Assembly: GCA_004376785.1 (NCBI GenBank)
Contig: SOIY01000229.1
Location: forward strand, 1-39,040
From: Candidatus Stahliibacteriota bacterium
GTDB taxonomy: Bacteria > Hydrothermota > Tepidihabitantia > SM23-42
Direction: 5' to 3'
Length of the DNA: 39,040 bases
The notes beneath the pieces are model-generated. The model ran no database searches and was not told the DNA's origin. It saw nothing but the letters and a program-made list of their open reading frames with translations. The position numbers and the translations under genes are program-made. Positions 38,559 through 39,040 of this stretch are shown here, piece by piece (position 1 is the stretch's first letter; every line of letters starts with the position of its first letter).

Positions 38559-39002
38559 TTAAAATAATGAAACTTCGATATTAAACTGATTGATGCTGTT
38601 GATAAGTTTACCTTTGTTTAATATATATAACACATTAAACCCGTAATTTTCTATTAATGCAGTATCAATAAATATAGCTAATTCATCGAGCATTTTCTTT
38701 TTAGTTCCAAAACAATTTAGATCTATTCCATCCCCATGTAATCCCTCTGTTATTATGCACCAGTTCTGTTTCATAGCTTTCGTCAACATCGCCAGCCCAT
38801 CCGAGGCATGACCATAAGGCTCAAATAATACTTCAAGAACCCGATAATCTATTCCGTTAAATGTTTGTGATAAAGCAGAAACTCTGCCTTTGTCTTCCTT
38901 TATCTTAACACTTGTAAGACAGACGTCGTGGTAAGGTTTTCCTTTAGAGATGCTACCACCGTCTTTAATAATCTTATTACAGTAAGCACACATTACTTTC
39001 AT
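38559..39002 (-). CDS. Hypothetical protein with N-terminal zinc-finger-like motif
   Basis: 147 residues; MKVMCAYCNKIIKDGGSISK, then YHDVCLTS, gives C-x2-C-x(17-20)-H-x2-C, a probable single zinc site. The rest is an alpha/beta domain with GHASDGLAMLTKAMKQNW and DGIDLNCFGTKKKM. GGAGC lies 9 bases before the ATG. The gene is the first one of the window in transcription order, so its relations further upstream are unseen. Confidence 0.6.
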   Translation of the reverse strand: MKVMCAYCNKIIKDGGSISKGKPYHDVCLTSVKIKEDKGRVSALSQTFNGIDYRVLEVLFEPYGHASDGLAMLTKAMKQNWCIITEGLHGDGIDLNCFGTKKKMLDELAIFIDTALIENYGFNVLYILNKGKLINSINQFNIEVSLF

Positions 39003-39040
39003 GGGTATGGCTCCTTTTTTACTTACAATTCTCTTTTTTT

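Noticed and set aside
1..39040. CRISPR array, insertion sequence or rRNA
   Set aside because: No regularly spaced direct repeats, no transposase-like protein and no rRNA-like sequence were seen on reading.

Overview
The window looks like part of a large, AT-rich tailed-bacteriophage genome (or a prophage or plasmid of phage origin). Every supportable gene lies on the minus strand, so the functional order runs from 39040 down to 1. Genes are tightly packed, often with ATGA, TAATG or GTGA stop/start overlaps and Shine-Dalgarno sites of the AGGAGG type. No terminase, capsid, portal or tail gene is present. The host cannot be named from the sequence; two lipoproteins and a LysM transglycosylase only show that it is a bacterium with peptidoglycan.

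Layout in transcription order. (1) 39002-33874: small unknown proteins, a membrane-anchored lytic transglycosylase with LysM, a T4 Rnl1-like RNA ligase homologue whose KxDG motif is lost, and two related unknown proteins (33874 and 36858). (2) 33867-28112: a first amidoligase cluster with a GS-like COOH-NH2 ligase, two class I glutamine-amidotransferase-like peptidases (C26), a pol-beta-type nucleotidyltransferase, a gamma-glutamyl cyclotransferase-like protein and several orphans. (3) 27315-21743: two orphans, a single-chain RNA polymerase that fuses the catalytic barrels of beta and beta', a lipoprotein, an SSB-like protein and a RAMA-domain protein. (4) 21743-19841: a Cys-rich orphan and an SF2 helicase. 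(5) 19830-10592: a second, larger amidoligase cluster with three GS-like ligases (one carrying a 12-Cys insertion), two class II glutamine amidotransferases, an ATP-grasp ligase and a GNAT protein. (6) 10595-6041: an orphan, RuvB, a sigma-70-like factor, two orphans and a CCA-adding-type nucleotidyltransferase. (7) 6040-4705: 1.3 kb with no credible gene but many inverted repeats and cloverleaf-like folds, probably structured RNA. (8) 4704-14: small genes including zinc ribbons, a second ATP-grasp ligase, a frameshifted Cys protein, another structured non-coding stretch (1199-1568) and a lipoprotein.

Two systems stand out. The first is a transcription set (compact fused RNA polymerase plus its own sigma-like factor) that could make transcription partly independent of the host. 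The second is an unusually large peptide or amide-bond modification set: four GS-like amidoligases, two ATP-grasp ligases, two NTN-type glutamine amidotransferases, two C26 hydrolases, one GGCT-like protein and one GNAT. Related phages such as phiEco32 are known to carry a smaller version of this set; the number of paralogues here suggests a branched or multi-step modification. Substrates are unknown.

Three small genes (42, 50 and 58 codons) and one frameshifted gene were found by reading the gaps. Domain calls rest on motifs read by eye; no search was run.
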